A DNA stretch of 64,000 nt from Streptomyces roseoviridis. Its GTDB lineage: Bacteria; Actinomycetota; Actinomycetes; Streptomycetales; Streptomycetaceae. The notes below the pieces were generated by a model. It made no database searches. It had not been told where the DNA came from and saw only the letters and a list, made by a program, of their open reading frames with translations. Below, in pieces: positions 25,426-35,181 of the stretch. The DNA is taken from contig NZ_BAAAWU010000001.1 in NCBI RefSeq assembly GCF_039535235.1, forward strand, positions 6,203,001 through 6,267,000, written 5' to 3'. Each line of letters begins with the position of its first letter. Positions within the stretch are counted from its first letter, which is position 1. The position numbers and the translations under genes were made by a program.

Positions 25426-26061
25426 ATGACTACGACCTTCCCGTCCATCTCCATCAGCACGGACCGGTTGGTGCTGCGCGCGTACGAAGAGGCCGACATC
25501 CCCGCCTTCGTGGAGATGATGAACGACGAACTCGTCGTGGCCTGGACCGCGGTACCGCACCCGTACACCCGTGCGGACGCCGAGACATGGGTCCGCAGGA
25601 TCGCTCCTGCTGAACGCACCGAAGGCCGCGGGATCGTCTTCGCCGTCACCGAGTTCCTCACCCAGCGCCTCGTCGGCACCGTCCACCTCCACAACACCAA
25701 CTGGCGCACGCGCGCCACCGAGGTCGCCTATGTGACCGCCCCCTGGGCCCGCGGCGAGGGGTACGCCACCGAGTCCGTCCTCGCCGTCGCCCAGTGGCTC
25801 TTCGGCGACCGCGGCTTCGAACGGCTCGAACTGCGTACCGCCGCCGACAACACCGCCTCCCAGCAGGTCGCCCAGAAGATCGGCTGCATCAGCGAGGGCG
25901 TCCTGCGCAACGCCTGGATAGCGCGCAGCCAGACCGAGTCCGGCGAATGGGCCGACATCCGCACCGACCTCATCGTCTGGAGCCTCCTCCCCGAGGACCT
26001 CGACGGCGTCGCCGACCAGATGGCCGAGGCCGGCTACTCCACCTACGCCGACTGGAGCTGA
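25426..26061 (+). CDS. GNAT family acetyltransferase, RimJ/RimL-like
   Basis: A 211-residue acetyltransferase. STDRLVLRAYEEADIPAFVEMM at the N-terminus, VAYVTAPWARGEGYATESVLAV (acetyl-CoA loop) and ELRTAADNTASQQVAQKIGC are the standard order of blocks in RimJ/RimL-type GNATs, which acetylate protein N-termini or small amines. The actual acceptor is unknown. The ATG at 25426 has GGAG six bases upstream; an ATG at 25414 is in frame. It stands between the met operon and cobL, transcribed the same way. Confidence 0.85.
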   Translation: MTTTFPSISISTDRLVLRAYEEADIPAFVEMMNDELVVAWTAVPHPYTRADAETWVRRIAPAERTEGRGIVFAVTEFLTQRLVGTVHLHNTNWRTRATEVAYVTAPWARGEGYATESVLAVAQWLFGDRGFERLELRTAADNTASQQVAQKIGCISEGVLRNAWIARSQTESGEWADIRTDLIVWSLLPEDLDGVADQMAEAGYSTYADWS

Positions 26062-26120
26062 CCGCCCCGGTAGGCTCGGACCAGCCCCTGACCTGCACAC
26101 ACTGAGGGAGACAGACACAG

Positions 26121-27302
26121 ATGGCCGACCGGGTCACGGTGATCGGCTGGGACGGCTCACCCCTCACCGCGGCGGCCCGGTCCGCCCTCGCCGCCGCCAC
26201 CCTCGTGGCCGGCGCCGCGCACCACCTGGCGCTGCCCGAAGTGCCGCCCGCCGCCGAACGCGTCCGCCTCGGCAGCGTCGACCTCGCCGCCCGCCGCATC
26301 GCCGCCCACCGCGGCACCGCCGTCGTCCTCGCCGACGGCGACCCCGGCTTCTTCGGCGTCGTCCGCACCCTGCGCGCCCCCGAACACGGCCTGGAGGTCG
26401 AGGTCGTCCCCGCCGTGTCCTCCGTCGCCGCCGCCTTCGCCCGCGCCGGCATGCCCTGGGACGACGCCCGGATCGTCGTCGCCCACCAGCGCACCCTGCG
26501 CCGCGCCGTCAACGTCTGCCGCGCCCATCCCAAGGTCGCCGTCCTCACCTCGCCCGGCGCGGGACCCGCCGAACTCGCCCTCCTCCTCGACGGCGTCCAC
26601 CGCACCTTCGTCATCTGCGAGGCCCTCGGCACCGAACGCGAACAGGTCAGCGTCCTCACCTCCGACAAGGCCGCCGACCACGCCTGGCGCGACCCCAACG
26701 TCGTCCTCGTCATCGGCGGCGGCAACTCCGCCGCGGGCTGGCTGATGGGCCACGACACGCCCGCCGTACGCGGCTGGGCCCTGCCTACCGAGGAGACCGG
26801 CGGCCACACCGGCCAGGACGCCACCCTGCGCGCCGCCCAACTCGCCCGCCTCGGCCCGCGGCTCGGCGACCTCGTCTGGGACATCGGCTGCGCCGGCGGC
26901 GCCTTCGCCGTCGAGGCCGCCCGCTTCGGCGCCGCCGTCATCGCCGTCGACAGCGAGCCCGGGGCGTGCGCCCGCACCTCGGCCGCGGCCCGGCACGCCG
27001 GCGTCCAGCTCCAGACCGTTCCCGGCCGCGCCCCGCACGTCCTGGAGAGCCTGCCCGAGCCCGACGTCGTCCGCATCGGCGGCGGGGGAGTGCCCGTCGT
27101 CACCGCCTGCACCGACCGCAGGCCCGAGCGGATCGTCGCGCACGCCGCCACCCGCGACGAGGCCGAGGCCGTCGGCGCCGCCCTCGCCGACGGCGGCTAC
27201 GCGGTCGAATGCTCCCTGCTCCAGACCGTCGGCCTCGACCCGCGCGACTGGACCGAGCGCGCCCGCTCCGTCGTCTTCCTCCTGTCCGGGCACAGGGCCT
27301 GA
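26121..27302 (+). CDS. cobL: Bifunctional corrin C5/C15 methyltransferase-decarboxylase (CbiE-CbiT fusion)
   Basis: A 393-residue fusion. Residues about 1-200 are the CbiE-type tetrapyrrole methylase: VTVIGWDGSPL, the SAM-binding LADGDPGFFGVVRTL, and VEVVPAVSSVAAAFARAGMPW. Residues about 215-393 are CbiT: GHTGQDATLRAAQLARLGP, then SAM motif VWDIGCAGGAFAVEAARFG. Together they methylate precorrin-6Y (or the cobalt form) at C5 and C15 and decarboxylate it, in the cytoplasm, on the way to cobalamin. Two other tetrapyrrole genes follow. The ATG lies just after AGGGAGA. No cobalamin riboswitch was recognised upstream. Confidence 0.93.
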   Translation: MADRVTVIGWDGSPLTAAARSALAAATLVAGAAHHLALPEVPPAAERVRLGSVDLAARRIAAHRGTAVVLADGDPGFFGVVRTLRAPEHGLEVEVVPAVSSVAAAFARAGMPWDDARIVVAHQRTLRRAVNVCRAHPKVAVLTSPGAGPAELALLLDGVHRTFVICEALGTEREQVSVLTSDKAADHAWRDPNVVLVIGGGNSAAGWLMGHDTPAVRGWALPTEETGGHTGQDATLRAAQLARLGPRLGDLVWDIGCAGGAFAVEAARFGAAVIAVDSEPGACARTSAAARHAGVQLQTVPGRAPHVLESLPEPDVVRIGGGGVPVVTACTDRRPERIVAHAATRDEAEAVGAALADGGYAVECSLLQTVGLDPRDWTERARSVVFLLSGHRA

Positions 27303-27620
27303 CGCCCCACCCGTGATCGCGCTGTCGGCGGGGCGGGGTAGGCTGGCCGATTGTTGTACCGCACCCAGACGTGCGGCGTTTTGGCCGCCAATGTCCGGAA
27401 GTAGTGGCCCCATTGGGCCGCTGATGTGGTACGGAGCAGTGGGGGACGGCGCGACGTGGCGCAGTCCACAGCGCACCGTGGCGGATCCGCCTGCCACGAT
27501 GGCCCGAGGCCGCGACAATGCAAGGGTGTCCGCGCGCCTCGTGCCGCGCGGCGCGCACGCTCGTTCTTGTTGACGGGCACGGTCTGAAGGAGCACAACCG
27601 ATGGGCGAGGGGTACGCAGC
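27303..27620. other. Intergenic region upstream of bluB-cobT, with a 7-codon mini-ORF
   Basis: No gene of normal size is seen. A TAGGCT element (27339-27344) could be a -10 box, but no good -35 precedes it. A GGCCC/GGGCC mini-hairpin lies near 27402. Close to the end, AAGGAG precedes an ATG at 27601 that starts a 7-codon ORF (MGEGYAA) whose stop overlaps the start codon of the next gene as ATGA, so it could couple translation. No B12-box-like riboswitch core was found. Confidence 0.4.
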
Positions 27621-30600
27621 ATGACGGACACCGGCCAGATCCCGGGCGAGGGGCTGCCGGAGAACGCAGGCATGGTCGAGCAGCCGGGCATCCCCGCTCC
27701 GGACGCGTACACCTTCCTGGACCCCTCCGAGAACGCAGCCGAGGACGACGACCTGCTCCTGATGCCCGGCTCACAGGGCGCCTGGAGCGAGCACCAGCCG
27801 GGCGTCCAGCCCGCGCCGCCCGTGGCGGTGCCCGCACCGGTGGACCCGCTGACCGCCCCGATCGAGCAGGTGACCGCCACCCCGCCGCACGGCGTGCAGG
27901 TCCCGCAGCAGGGCACCCCGGCGCACGGCGTGCCGACGGAGCCGGTGTTCGACCACGGCTACGAGCCGGGCGTCCTCGACACCGGTGCCCACGAGGCCGC
28001 GGGCCGTGACTCCGGCTCGGTGGACCTGGGCGCGGTCCGCGTGCCGGAGGCCGGTGCGCCGACCCCCCCGCCCGCCCGCCGCCCCCTGCACATGGGCCCG
28101 CCCGTCCCCGAGGCCGGTGCCGGCGTGGTGCGCTCGCTGGCCGACCGCGGACCCGCCGCCGCCCCGGCCCCGCAGCCCGCCCCGGCCCCGCAGCCCGCCC
28201 CGGTCGCCGCGACGGCACCCGCCCCGATGCCGGTCCGCACCCCGGGACCGCCGACCGAGGGCCCGCAGTACTTCGACGTGCCGCCGCAGGACCAGCAGCC
28301 CGCACCGCAGGACCAGCAGACCGCCCCCCAGGGCGCGATGCCGTGGCCGGCGCAGCCGCAGGAGCCCGTCGCCGCTCCCGGGGAGGCCGCCCCCGCAGAA
28401 ACGGTCGTCCCCCCCCGTCGCCCAGTTCGTCCCGGTCGAGGGCTCCGTCCCGACGACCCCGCACCTCGCCCCGACCCCGCAGCCCGAGCCGGAGGCCGCC
28501 CAGGTCGCGGAGGAGCCCGCCCCGGCCCCCGCGCCCGTCGAGGAGCCGGCCCCGGTCGCCGCGGAGACGCCGGCGGTCCAGGCCCACGCCGAGGCGCCGG
28601 TGGCCGAGCAGGCCGCCGAGCCCGTCGCCGAGGTCCCCGCCCCGCGCGCGCCGGAGGCGGAGCCCGTGGTGGTGGCCGTGGTGGAGGCCCCCGAGCCTGT
28701 GGCCGAGGCCCCGGTGGAGGCCGCCCCCGAGGCGGAGGCACCGGCGCCGGCGGAGGAGCTCCCGGCCGAGGCGGAGGCCCCCGCCCCCGCCGCCGTCGTG
28801 ATCGTCGAGGAAGCGGCGGCCGAGGCCCCCGCGCCCGCCGAGCCGACGGCGCAGGCGCCCTCCGAAGCGGCCCCGTCCGCCGAGCAGCCCGCGCCCGAGG
28901 CGGCGGCGGTCGAGCAGCCCGCGCCCGAGGCGGCGGTGGCCGCGCAGCCCACGCCCGAGGCCCCGGCCGCCGAGGCAGCGGTGGCCGAGGCACCGCCCGT
29001 CCAGCAGCCGGTGCCGGACGCCCCCGCGCCCGAGGCGCCCGTCGCCCAGGCGCCCCCGGTCGAAGAGCTGCCCGCCGAGGCCGCCCCGACCGAGCCCCTC
29101 CCGGCCGAGGAGCCGTCGGCCGAAGCCCTCCCGGCCGAAGCCCTGCCGGCCGAGGAGCCGTCGGCCGAGGCGCCCCCCGCCGCCGCGCACCCGGCCGAGG
29201 CGGCTCCCGCCGCCGAGCCGCCCACCGAGGAGCCGTCGGCCGGGACGGTCCCCGCCGAGGCCCCGGCCGCCCCGGAGCAGAGCCTCCAGGAACAGAGCCT
29301 TCAGGCCCCGGCCGCCCCCGAGCAGAGCGCCGAGGAGCCGGTCGTCGGTGAGCAGCCGGACGGCGAGCAGCCCGACGGCGCGTCGCCCGACCGCGCCCCC
29401 GGCTACGACGAGGCCGAGCGGGAGGCCGTGCTGCGCGTGATGCGCGAGCGCCGCGACATCCGCAACGGCTTCCGCTCCGACCCCATCCCGCACGAGGTGC
29501 TCCTGCGCGTCCTGGAGGCGGCCCACACGGCGCCCTCCGTCGGCCACTCGCAGCCGTGGGACTTCGTCGTCATCCGCTCCGCCGAGACCCGCCGGACGAT
29601 GCACGAGCTCGCCATGCGCCAGCGCGAGGCGTACGCCAAGTCCCTCCCCAAGGGCCGGGCGAAGCAGTTCAAGGAACTGAAGATCGAGGCCATCCTCGAC
29701 ACCCCGGTCAACATCGTCGTGACCGCCGACCCGACCCGGGGCGGCCGCCACACCCTCGGCCGCTACACGCAGCCGCAGATGGCCCCGTACTCCTCGGCGC
29801 TCGCCGTCGAGAACCTGTGGCTCGCCGCCCGCGCCGAGGGCCTGGGCGTCGGCTGGGTCAGCTTCTTCGACGAGCGCGAGATGGTCCGCGCCCTTGGCCT
29901 GCCCGAGCACCTCGAAGTGGTCGCGTACCTGTGCGTCGGCTACGTCGACGAGTTCCCCGAGGAGCCCGAGCTGATGCAGGCGGGCTGGTCCAAGCGCCGC
30001 CCGCTGTCCTGGGTCGTCCACGAGGAGACGTACGGCCGCCGCGCCCTGCCCGGCGAGGAGCCGCACGACCTGCTCCAGGAGACCGTCGCCAACATCCGCC
30101 CGCTGGACGCCAAGGCGCTCGGCGAGGCGTGGGAGCGCCAGAAGCGGATGACCAAGCCCGCGGGCGCCCTGGGCATGCTGGAGATCATCTCCGCCCAGCT
30201 CTCGGGCCTCTCCCGGGTCTGCCCGCCGCCGGTCCCCGAGCCGGCCGCCGTGGCGATCTTCGCCGGTGACCACGGGGTGCACGCCCAGGGCGTCACCGCC
30301 TGGCCTCAGGAGGTGACCGGCCAGATGGTCGCGAACTTCCTCGGCGGCGGCGCGGTCTGCAACGCCTTCGCGAACCAGGTGGGCGCCGAGGTCTGCGTCA
30401 TCGACGTGGGCGTCGCCGGCGACCTCCCCGCGACGCCGGGCCTGCTGCCGCGCAAGGTCCGCGCGGGCACCGCCGACTTCACGCTCACCCAGGCCATGAC
30501 CCGCGAGGAGGCGGTCGCGGCGATCGAGGTGGGCATCGAGACCGCCCGCGACCTCGTCGCCGCCGGCAACAAGGCCCTCCTCACCGGCGAGATGGGCATC

Positions 30601-31119
30601 GCCAACACCACCGCCTCCGCGGCCCTCATCTCCGTCTACACGGGAGTGGACCCGACCGAGGTCACCGGCCGCGGCACCGGCATCAACGACGAGATGCACG
30701 CCCGCAAGGTGGACGTGGTCCGGCGCGCCCTCGACCTCCACAAGCCGGACCCGGCGGACCCGATCGGCGTCCTCGCGGCGCTCGGCGGCCTGGAGCACGC
30801 GGCACTGGTCGGCCTGATCCTGGGCGCGGCCTCGCTCCGCACCCCGGTCATCCTCGACGGCGTCTCCACCGGCGCGGCCGCCCTCGTGGCCCGCGCCATC
30901 GCCCCCGAGTCGCTGGCCGCCTGCATCGCGGGCCACCGCAGCGCCGAGCCGGGCCACGTCGCCGCGCTCAACAAGCTGGGCCTGCGCCCCCTGGTCGACC
31001 TGGACCTGCGCCTCGGCGAGGGCACCGGAGCCCTCCTGGCGCTCCCGGTGGTCCAGAGCGCCGCCCGTGCGATGCACGAGGTCGCCACGTTCGACTCCGC
31101 GGGCGTCACGGAGAAGTAG
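27621..31119 (+). CDS. cobT: BluB-CobT fusion with long disordered N-terminus, frameshifted
   Basis: Two frames make one protein if one C is removed from the run of eight at 28409-28416; the product would be 1165 residues. Before the run the frame gives TDTGQIPGEGLPENAG... and after it VAQFVPVEGSVPTT.... Residues 1 to ~590 are Pro/Ala/Glu/Gln-rich low complexity. Then comes a BluB-type flavin domain (REAVLRVMRERRDIRNGF, TAPSVGHSQPWDFV), which makes 5,6-dimethylbenzimidazole, and a CobT domain (FAGDHGVHAQGVTAWP, GEMGIANTTASAAL, GRGTGINDE), which attaches it to nicotinate mononucleotide for the lower ligand of B12. The shift may be a sequencing error, as both halves keep perfect coding character. 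Confidence 0.82.
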
Positions 31120-31133
31120 CACCGGCCGCACGC

Positions 31134-31165
31134 GCCCCCACTCCCGCCCACCGGGGAGTGGGGGC
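31134..31165 (+). terminator. Terminator after bluB-cobT
   Basis: A 12-bp stem (GCCCCCACTCCC, 31134-31145, with GGGAGTGGGGGC, 31154-31165) and eight-base loop, 14 bases after the cobT stop. It separates cobT from cysG. Confidence 0.75.
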
Positions 31166-31291
31166 CCCGCACGTCCTCCGCGCACCGACCGACGGCGCTC
31201 GGCCCGGGGGAGATCCGTCACAGCGATGAACCCGCAGGTCACCGCTATCGTTTGGGGCACACACCGCCCCTTCAGAGGAGCCGCCCGCACC

Positions 31292-32533
31292 ATGGCCGAG
31301 CACGCCGTCCCCGCCGAGCACCCCGCCTACCCCGTCGGACTGCGCCTCGCCGGCCGCCGCGTCGTCGTGTTCGGCGGCGGCCAGGTCGCCCAGCGCCGGC
31401 TCCCGGCCCTCATCGCGGCGGGAGCGTCGGTCACCCTGATCTCCCCCTCCGCCACGCCGTCCGTGGACGCGATGGCCGAGGCCGGGGAGATCACCTGGAT
31501 CAAGCGCCGTTACGAGGAAGGGGACCTGGCCGACGCCTGGTACGCCCTCGTCGCGACCACCGACCCGGTGGCGAACGCCGCCATCTCCGCCGAGGCCGAG
31601 CGGACCCGCACCTGGTGCGTGCGCTCCGACGACGCCGAGGCGGCCACGGCCTGGACGCCGGCCACCGGCCACAGCGAGGGCGTGACCGTCGCGGTCCTCA
31701 CGGGCCACGACCCGCGCCGCTCGGCGGCCGTCCGGGACGTCGTCGTCGAGGGCCTCCGCGACGGCTCGATCACGGCTCCCTCCCACCGCTCCCGCACCCC
31801 GTTCGTCGCCCTGGTCGGCGGCGGCCCGGGGGACCCGGACCTCATCACCGTCCGGGGCCGCCGGCTCCTCGCCGAGGCGGACGTCGTCATCGCGGACCGC
31901 CTGGGCCCGCGCGACCTGCTCTCGGAGCTCCCTCCGCACGTGGAGGTGATCGACGCGGCGAAGATCCCGTACGGCCGTTTCATGGCCCAGGAGGCCATCA
32001 ACAACGCGCTGATCGAGCACGCCAAGCGGGGCAGGTCCGTCGTCCGCCTCAAGGGTGGCGACCCGTTCGTCTTCGGCCGCGGCATGGAGGAGGCCCAGGC
32101 GTTGGCCGCCGAGGGCATCGCCTGCACCGTGGTGCCGGGCATCTCCAGCTCGATCTCGGTGCCGGGTGCCGCCGGGATCCCCGTCACGCACCGCGGTGTG
32201 GCGCACGAGTTCACGGTGGTCAGCGGCCACGTGGCCCCGGACGACCCGCGTTCCCTGGTGGACTGGGCTTCCCTGGCGAAGCTCACCGGGACCCTGGTCG
32301 TCCTGATGGGCGTCGACAAGATCGGAAAGATCGCGGAGGCGCTGATCGCCCACGGCAAGTCGCCGGACACGCCCCTGGCCCTGGTCCAGGAGGGCACCAC
32401 GGCCACCCAGCGCCGCGTCGACGCGACGCTGGCGACGGTCGCCGAGACCGTGAAGGCCGAGGAGGTCCGCCCGCCGGCGGTCATCGTCATCGGCGACGTG
32501 GTGCACGAGGGCCCCGACAAGCTGGTGAAGTAA
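31292..32533 (+). CDS. cysG: Siroheme synthase: precorrin-2 dehydrogenase plus uroporphyrinogen-III methyltransferase
   Basis: A 413-residue fusion. Residues about 10-160 are the NAD-binding dehydrogenase/ferrochelatase half (RVVVFGGGQVAQRRLPALIAAGA, LVATTDPVANAAISAEAE). Residues about 170-405 are the SAM-dependent methylase (VALVGGGPGDPDLITVRG, RLKGGDPFVFGRG, VVPGISSSISVPGAAGIPVTHRG). It turns uroporphyrinogen III into precorrin-2 and on to sirohydrochlorin/siroheme for sulfite and nitrite reductases; precorrin-2 also feeds B12. ATG at 31292 after AGAGGAG; the upstream frame is ignored because it overlaps cobT and the terminator. Confidence 0.94.
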   Translation: MAEHAVPAEHPAYPVGLRLAGRRVVVFGGGQVAQRRLPALIAAGASVTLISPSATPSVDAMAEAGEITWIKRRYEEGDLADAWYALVATTDPVANAAISAEAERTRTWCVRSDDAEAATAWTPATGHSEGVTVAVLTGHDPRRSAAVRDVVVEGLRDGSITAPSHRSRTPFVALVGGGPGDPDLITVRGRRLLAEADVVIADRLGPRDLLSELPPHVEVIDAAKIPYGRFMAQEAINNALIEHAKRGRSVVRLKGGDPFVFGRGMEEAQALAAEGIACTVVPGISSSISVPGAAGIPVTHRGVAHEFTVVSGHVAPDDPRSLVDWASLAKLTGTLVVLMGVDKIGKIAEALIAHGKSPDTPLALVQEGTTATQRRVDATLATVAETVKAEEVRPPAVIVIGDVVHEGPDKLVK

Positions 32534-32608
32534 CCCACCGGCCCCGCCCCGCCACCTCACCCCCGCCCGAGCATGGGCATCACCCCCCGGACAAGGCAGT
32601 ATCACCCC

Positions 32609-33427
32609 GTGGCCGAACTCATCACGATCGACGACCCCGACGACCCGCGTCTGCGCGACTACACCGGTCTGACCGATGTCGAGCTGCGCCGCAGACGCGA
32701 GCCCGCCGAGGGACTGTTCATCGCCGAGGGCGAGAAGGTGATCCGCCGCGCGAGGCAGGCGGGGTACGAGATGCGGTCGATGCTGCTGTCGGCCAAGTGG
32801 GTCGACGCGATGCGGGACGTGATCGACGAGGTCCCGGCCCCGGTGTACGCGGTGCAGCCCGACCTCGCCGAGCGGGTCACGGGCTATCACGTGCACCGCG
32901 GCGCCCTGGCGTCGATGCAGCGCAAACCGCTGCCGGACGCCACGGAACTGCTCGGCTCGGCCCGCCGGGTCGCGGTGATGGAGTCGGTGAACGACCACAC
33001 CAACATCGGCGCGATCTTCCGCAGTGCGGCCGCTCTCGGCATGGACGCCGTGCTGCTCTCCCCGGACTGCGCCGATCCGCTCTACCGCCGGTCGGTGAAG
33101 GTGTCGATGGGTGCGGTGTTCTCGGTCCCGTACTCCCGTCTGGAGACCTGGCCGCGCGGTCTGGAGGCCGTACGGGAGGCGGGCTTCAAGGTCCTCGCGC
33201 TGACCCCTGCGGAGCGGGCCACCTCCATCGACGAGGCCGCTCCGCACCGGCTCGACCGGGTCGCGCTGATGCTGGGCGCGGAGGGCGAGGGCCTGTCGAC
33301 GCAGGCGCTGCGCGCGGCGGACGAGTGGGTGCGCATTCCGATGGCGCACGGGGTCGACTCGCTGAACGTGGGCGCGGCGGCGGCCGTGGCGTTCTACGCG
33401 GTCACGAGCGGCCGCCCGCAGCCGTAG
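32609..33427 (+). CDS. TrmH/SpoU-family RNA 2'-O-methyltransferase
   Basis: A 272-residue SPOUT methyltransferase. The N-terminal part (EGLFIAEGEKVIRRARQAGYEM) is the RNA-binding substrate domain. The knotted SAM domain has motif 1 ESVNDHTNIGAIFRSAAALGMDAVLLS, motif 2 RVALMLGAEGEGLS and motif 3 IPMAHGVDSLNVGAAAAVAFYA, all intact. It should methylate the ribose of rRNA or tRNA; position unknown. I chose the GTG at 32609; an ATG twelve codons upstream is in frame but less typical. Convergent with the kinase gene. Confidence 0.88.
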   Translation: MAELITIDDPDDPRLRDYTGLTDVELRRRREPAEGLFIAEGEKVIRRARQAGYEMRSMLLSAKWVDAMRDVIDEVPAPVYAVQPDLAERVTGYHVHRGALASMQRKPLPDATELLGSARRVAVMESVNDHTNIGAIFRSAAALGMDAVLLSPDCADPLYRRSVKVSMGAVFSVPYSRLETWPRGLEAVREAGFKVLALTPAERATSIDEAAPHRLDRVALMLGAEGEGLSTQALRAADEWVRIPMAHGVDSLNVGAAAAVAFYAVTSGRPQP

Positions 33428-33438
33428 TTCCGGCCGTA

Positions 33439-33491
33439 GCTCCGGCCCGCGACGGCCCCGGCCGGAGCACCGGCTCGGACCGGAGAGCCGG
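33439..33491. terminator. Paired hairpins between convergent genes
   Basis: Two hairpins in a row: GCTCCGGCC/GGCCGGAGC (33439-33447 with 33460-33468) and CCGGCTC/GAGCCGG (33470-33476 with 33485-33491). They lie between the SpoU methyltransferase and kinase stops and may end both transcripts. Confidence 0.55.
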
Positions 33492-33509
33492 CGCCGACCG
33501 GCTCCGCCG

Positions 33510-34733
33510 TCATCCCTGGATCGCCTGCGCCGCGGCGATGCCCAGCGCGACGACGAGCGTCACGACGACGAAGACGAACAGCCGCTGACGCAGCAGCCGC
33601 GGATTGGCCGGCCGGAGCCCCGTGGACGTGGTCCGCGCCCCCGGCCGGGTGCCGGGCCGCGACTTGGGAGCACGGGAGCCCCCGCCCGTACGGGGCCCCG
33701 ACGGCCGGGACGCGGACGGCCGGGCACCGGAGGGACGCCCGTGCCCCCCGGTGGGCCGGTCACCGGCACCGCCCTCGCCCGCACCCCGCTCACCGGGCCG
33801 CCCGCCGGACCGCTCCGTGGAACGTTCGGTGTAGCGCTCGGTGGGCCGCAGGGTGCTGCGTTCCTCGACGCGTTCCCGCTGGCCGGGCGGCCGGGTGGCG
33901 GCGGGGAGCCCCTGGGCCTCGCGTGCGGCGATCTCCTTGAGCCGCATCGACAGCTGGAGGGTGCTGGGGCGTTCCTCGGGGTCCTTGGCCAGGCAGGCCC
34001 GGACGAGCGGGGCGAGCGCGTCGGGTACGCCGTGGAGCTGCGGCTCCTCGTGGACGACGCGGTAGAGCATGACCTCCGAGCTGCCGTGGCCGAACGGGGA
34101 GTCGCCCATGGCCGCGTACGCCAGGGTGGCCCCCAGCGAGAAGACGTCGGTGGCGGGGGTGACGGCCGCGCCCCGGACCTGCTCGGGCGCGAGGAAGCCC
34201 GGGGAGCCCACGGCGGTGCCGACGTGGGTGAGGGTGCTGGCGCCGGTGGCCCAGGCGATCCCGAAGTCGATGATCCGGGGGCCCTTGGGGGAGAGCAGGA
34301 TGTTGGACGGCTTGAGGTCCCGGTGCACGACGCCGGCCTCGTGCACGGCCACCAGCCCCTCGGAGAGGGCGGCGCCGATGGCGGCGACGTCGGCGGCCCG
34401 CAGGGGGCCCTCCTCGGCGACGCGGTCGTGCAGGGAGGGGCCGGGCACGTACTGGGTGGCGAACCAGGGACGCTCGGCCTCGAGGTCGGCGGCGACGAGC
34501 CGGGCGGTGCAGCCGCCGCGGATCCGCCGGGCGGCGGAGACCTCGCGGGCGAACCGGGAGCGGAACTCCTGGTCCTCGGCGAGGTCGGGCCGGATCACCT
34601 TGAGCGCCACGCGCTGTCCGCGCCGGTCGGAGCCGAGATACACGACTCCCATGCCGCCGGCTCCCAGCCTGCGGTGGAGCCGGAACGACCCGACGATCCG
34701 CGGGTCCTCGCGCCGGAGCCGCATCATCGCCAT
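33510..34733 (-). CDS. Membrane-anchored Ser/Thr protein kinase
   Basis: A 407-residue Hanks-type kinase. The domain covers residues about 13-275: Gly loop GAGGMGVVYLG, Lys in VALKVIRP, catalytic VVHRDLKPSNILL, IIDFG, and GSPGFLAPEQV. After that comes an Arg/Ser/Thr/Gly/Pro-rich linker of ~110 residues and one C-terminal membrane helix (LFVFVVVTLVVALGIAAAQA) ending almost at once, so there is no outside sensor domain such as PASTA. All kinase residues look intact. ATG at 34733 with GAGGGG upstream; a start ten codons earlier is possible. Substrates are unknown. Confidence 0.9.
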   Translation of the reverse strand: MAMMRLRREDPRIVGSFRLHRRLGAGGMGVVYLGSDRRGQRVALKVIRPDLAEDQEFRSRFAREVSAARRIRGGCTARLVAADLEAERPWFATQYVPGPSLHDRVAEEGPLRAADVAAIGAALSEGLVAVHEAGVVHRDLKPSNILLSPKGPRIIDFGIAWATGASTLTHVGTAVGSPGFLAPEQVRGAAVTPATDVFSLGATLAYAAMGDSPFGHGSSEVMLYRVVHEEPQLHGVPDALAPLVRACLAKDPEERPSTLQLSMRLKEIAAREAQGLPAATRPPGQRERVEERSTLRPTERYTERSTERSGGRPGERGAGEGGAGDRPTGGHGRPSGARPSASRPSGPRTGGGSRAPKSRPGTRPGARTTSTGLRPANPRLLRQRLFVFVVVTLVVALGIAAAQAIQG

Positions 34734-35181
34734 GTCCGTCCCCTCGTCCGTTCGACGTGGCACAGCTTACGTACCGCCGCCCCGGCGTGCTCACAGGCCG
34801 CGCCCTCGCGGCCGCTTCGATTGTCAGTGCTGAGGGGCACACTTGAGGCCCGGTCAGCCCGTGCGGTCGTCAACACCCCTTCGTACCAGGGTGGTTGGCC
34901 TGTGGCCCCCGTGACACCCCGTGGCCGGGCGGCAAACGTGAGCGACGTCACGCGACGTCGGCGGACCCCTCCGGGAAGACCCTCATTCCGACGGAGCCGT
35001 CTCCACCCAGGGGAGTACGCCGGGCGGACGGCCGTCATCCTCCGGGAGGCCCGGAAGTCGGTACGCGGGCATGACGTCCGGGCGGCCGTCGCTGCCTAGA
35101 TTTGAGGTCGAGCGGCGGGTGCAGCACTCGTCCCCCGAGGTCACCGCACCCGCCGCGTCCAGACACGACAGGAGAGGAACC
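34734..35181. other. Long intergenic region between divergent kinase and small membrane protein genes
   Basis: No convincing gene. A direct repeat of GCGACGTC with 10-bp spacing (34942-34949 and 34952-34959) contains two GACGTC palindromes and could be a regulator site. A -10-like TAGATT (35097-35102) lies ~80 bases before the small gene's ATG, without a clear -35. Nothing else stands out. Confidence 0.4.

Noticed and set aside
27303..27620. Cobalamin riboswitch before cobT
   Set aside because: No B12-box-like conserved core could be found on reading the region.
28430..29390. Pro/Ala/Glu repeat region as a separate mobile or repeat element
   Set aside because: It is in frame with BluB, has host-like base use, and no terminal repeats or target duplications.
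27100..31293. A 1397-codon minus-strand open frame across bluB-cobT
   Set aside because: It is the antisense of a strongly biased GC-rich coding region; the Gly/Arg/Leu low-complexity translation has no domain, while the plus strand has clear BluB and CobT motifs.
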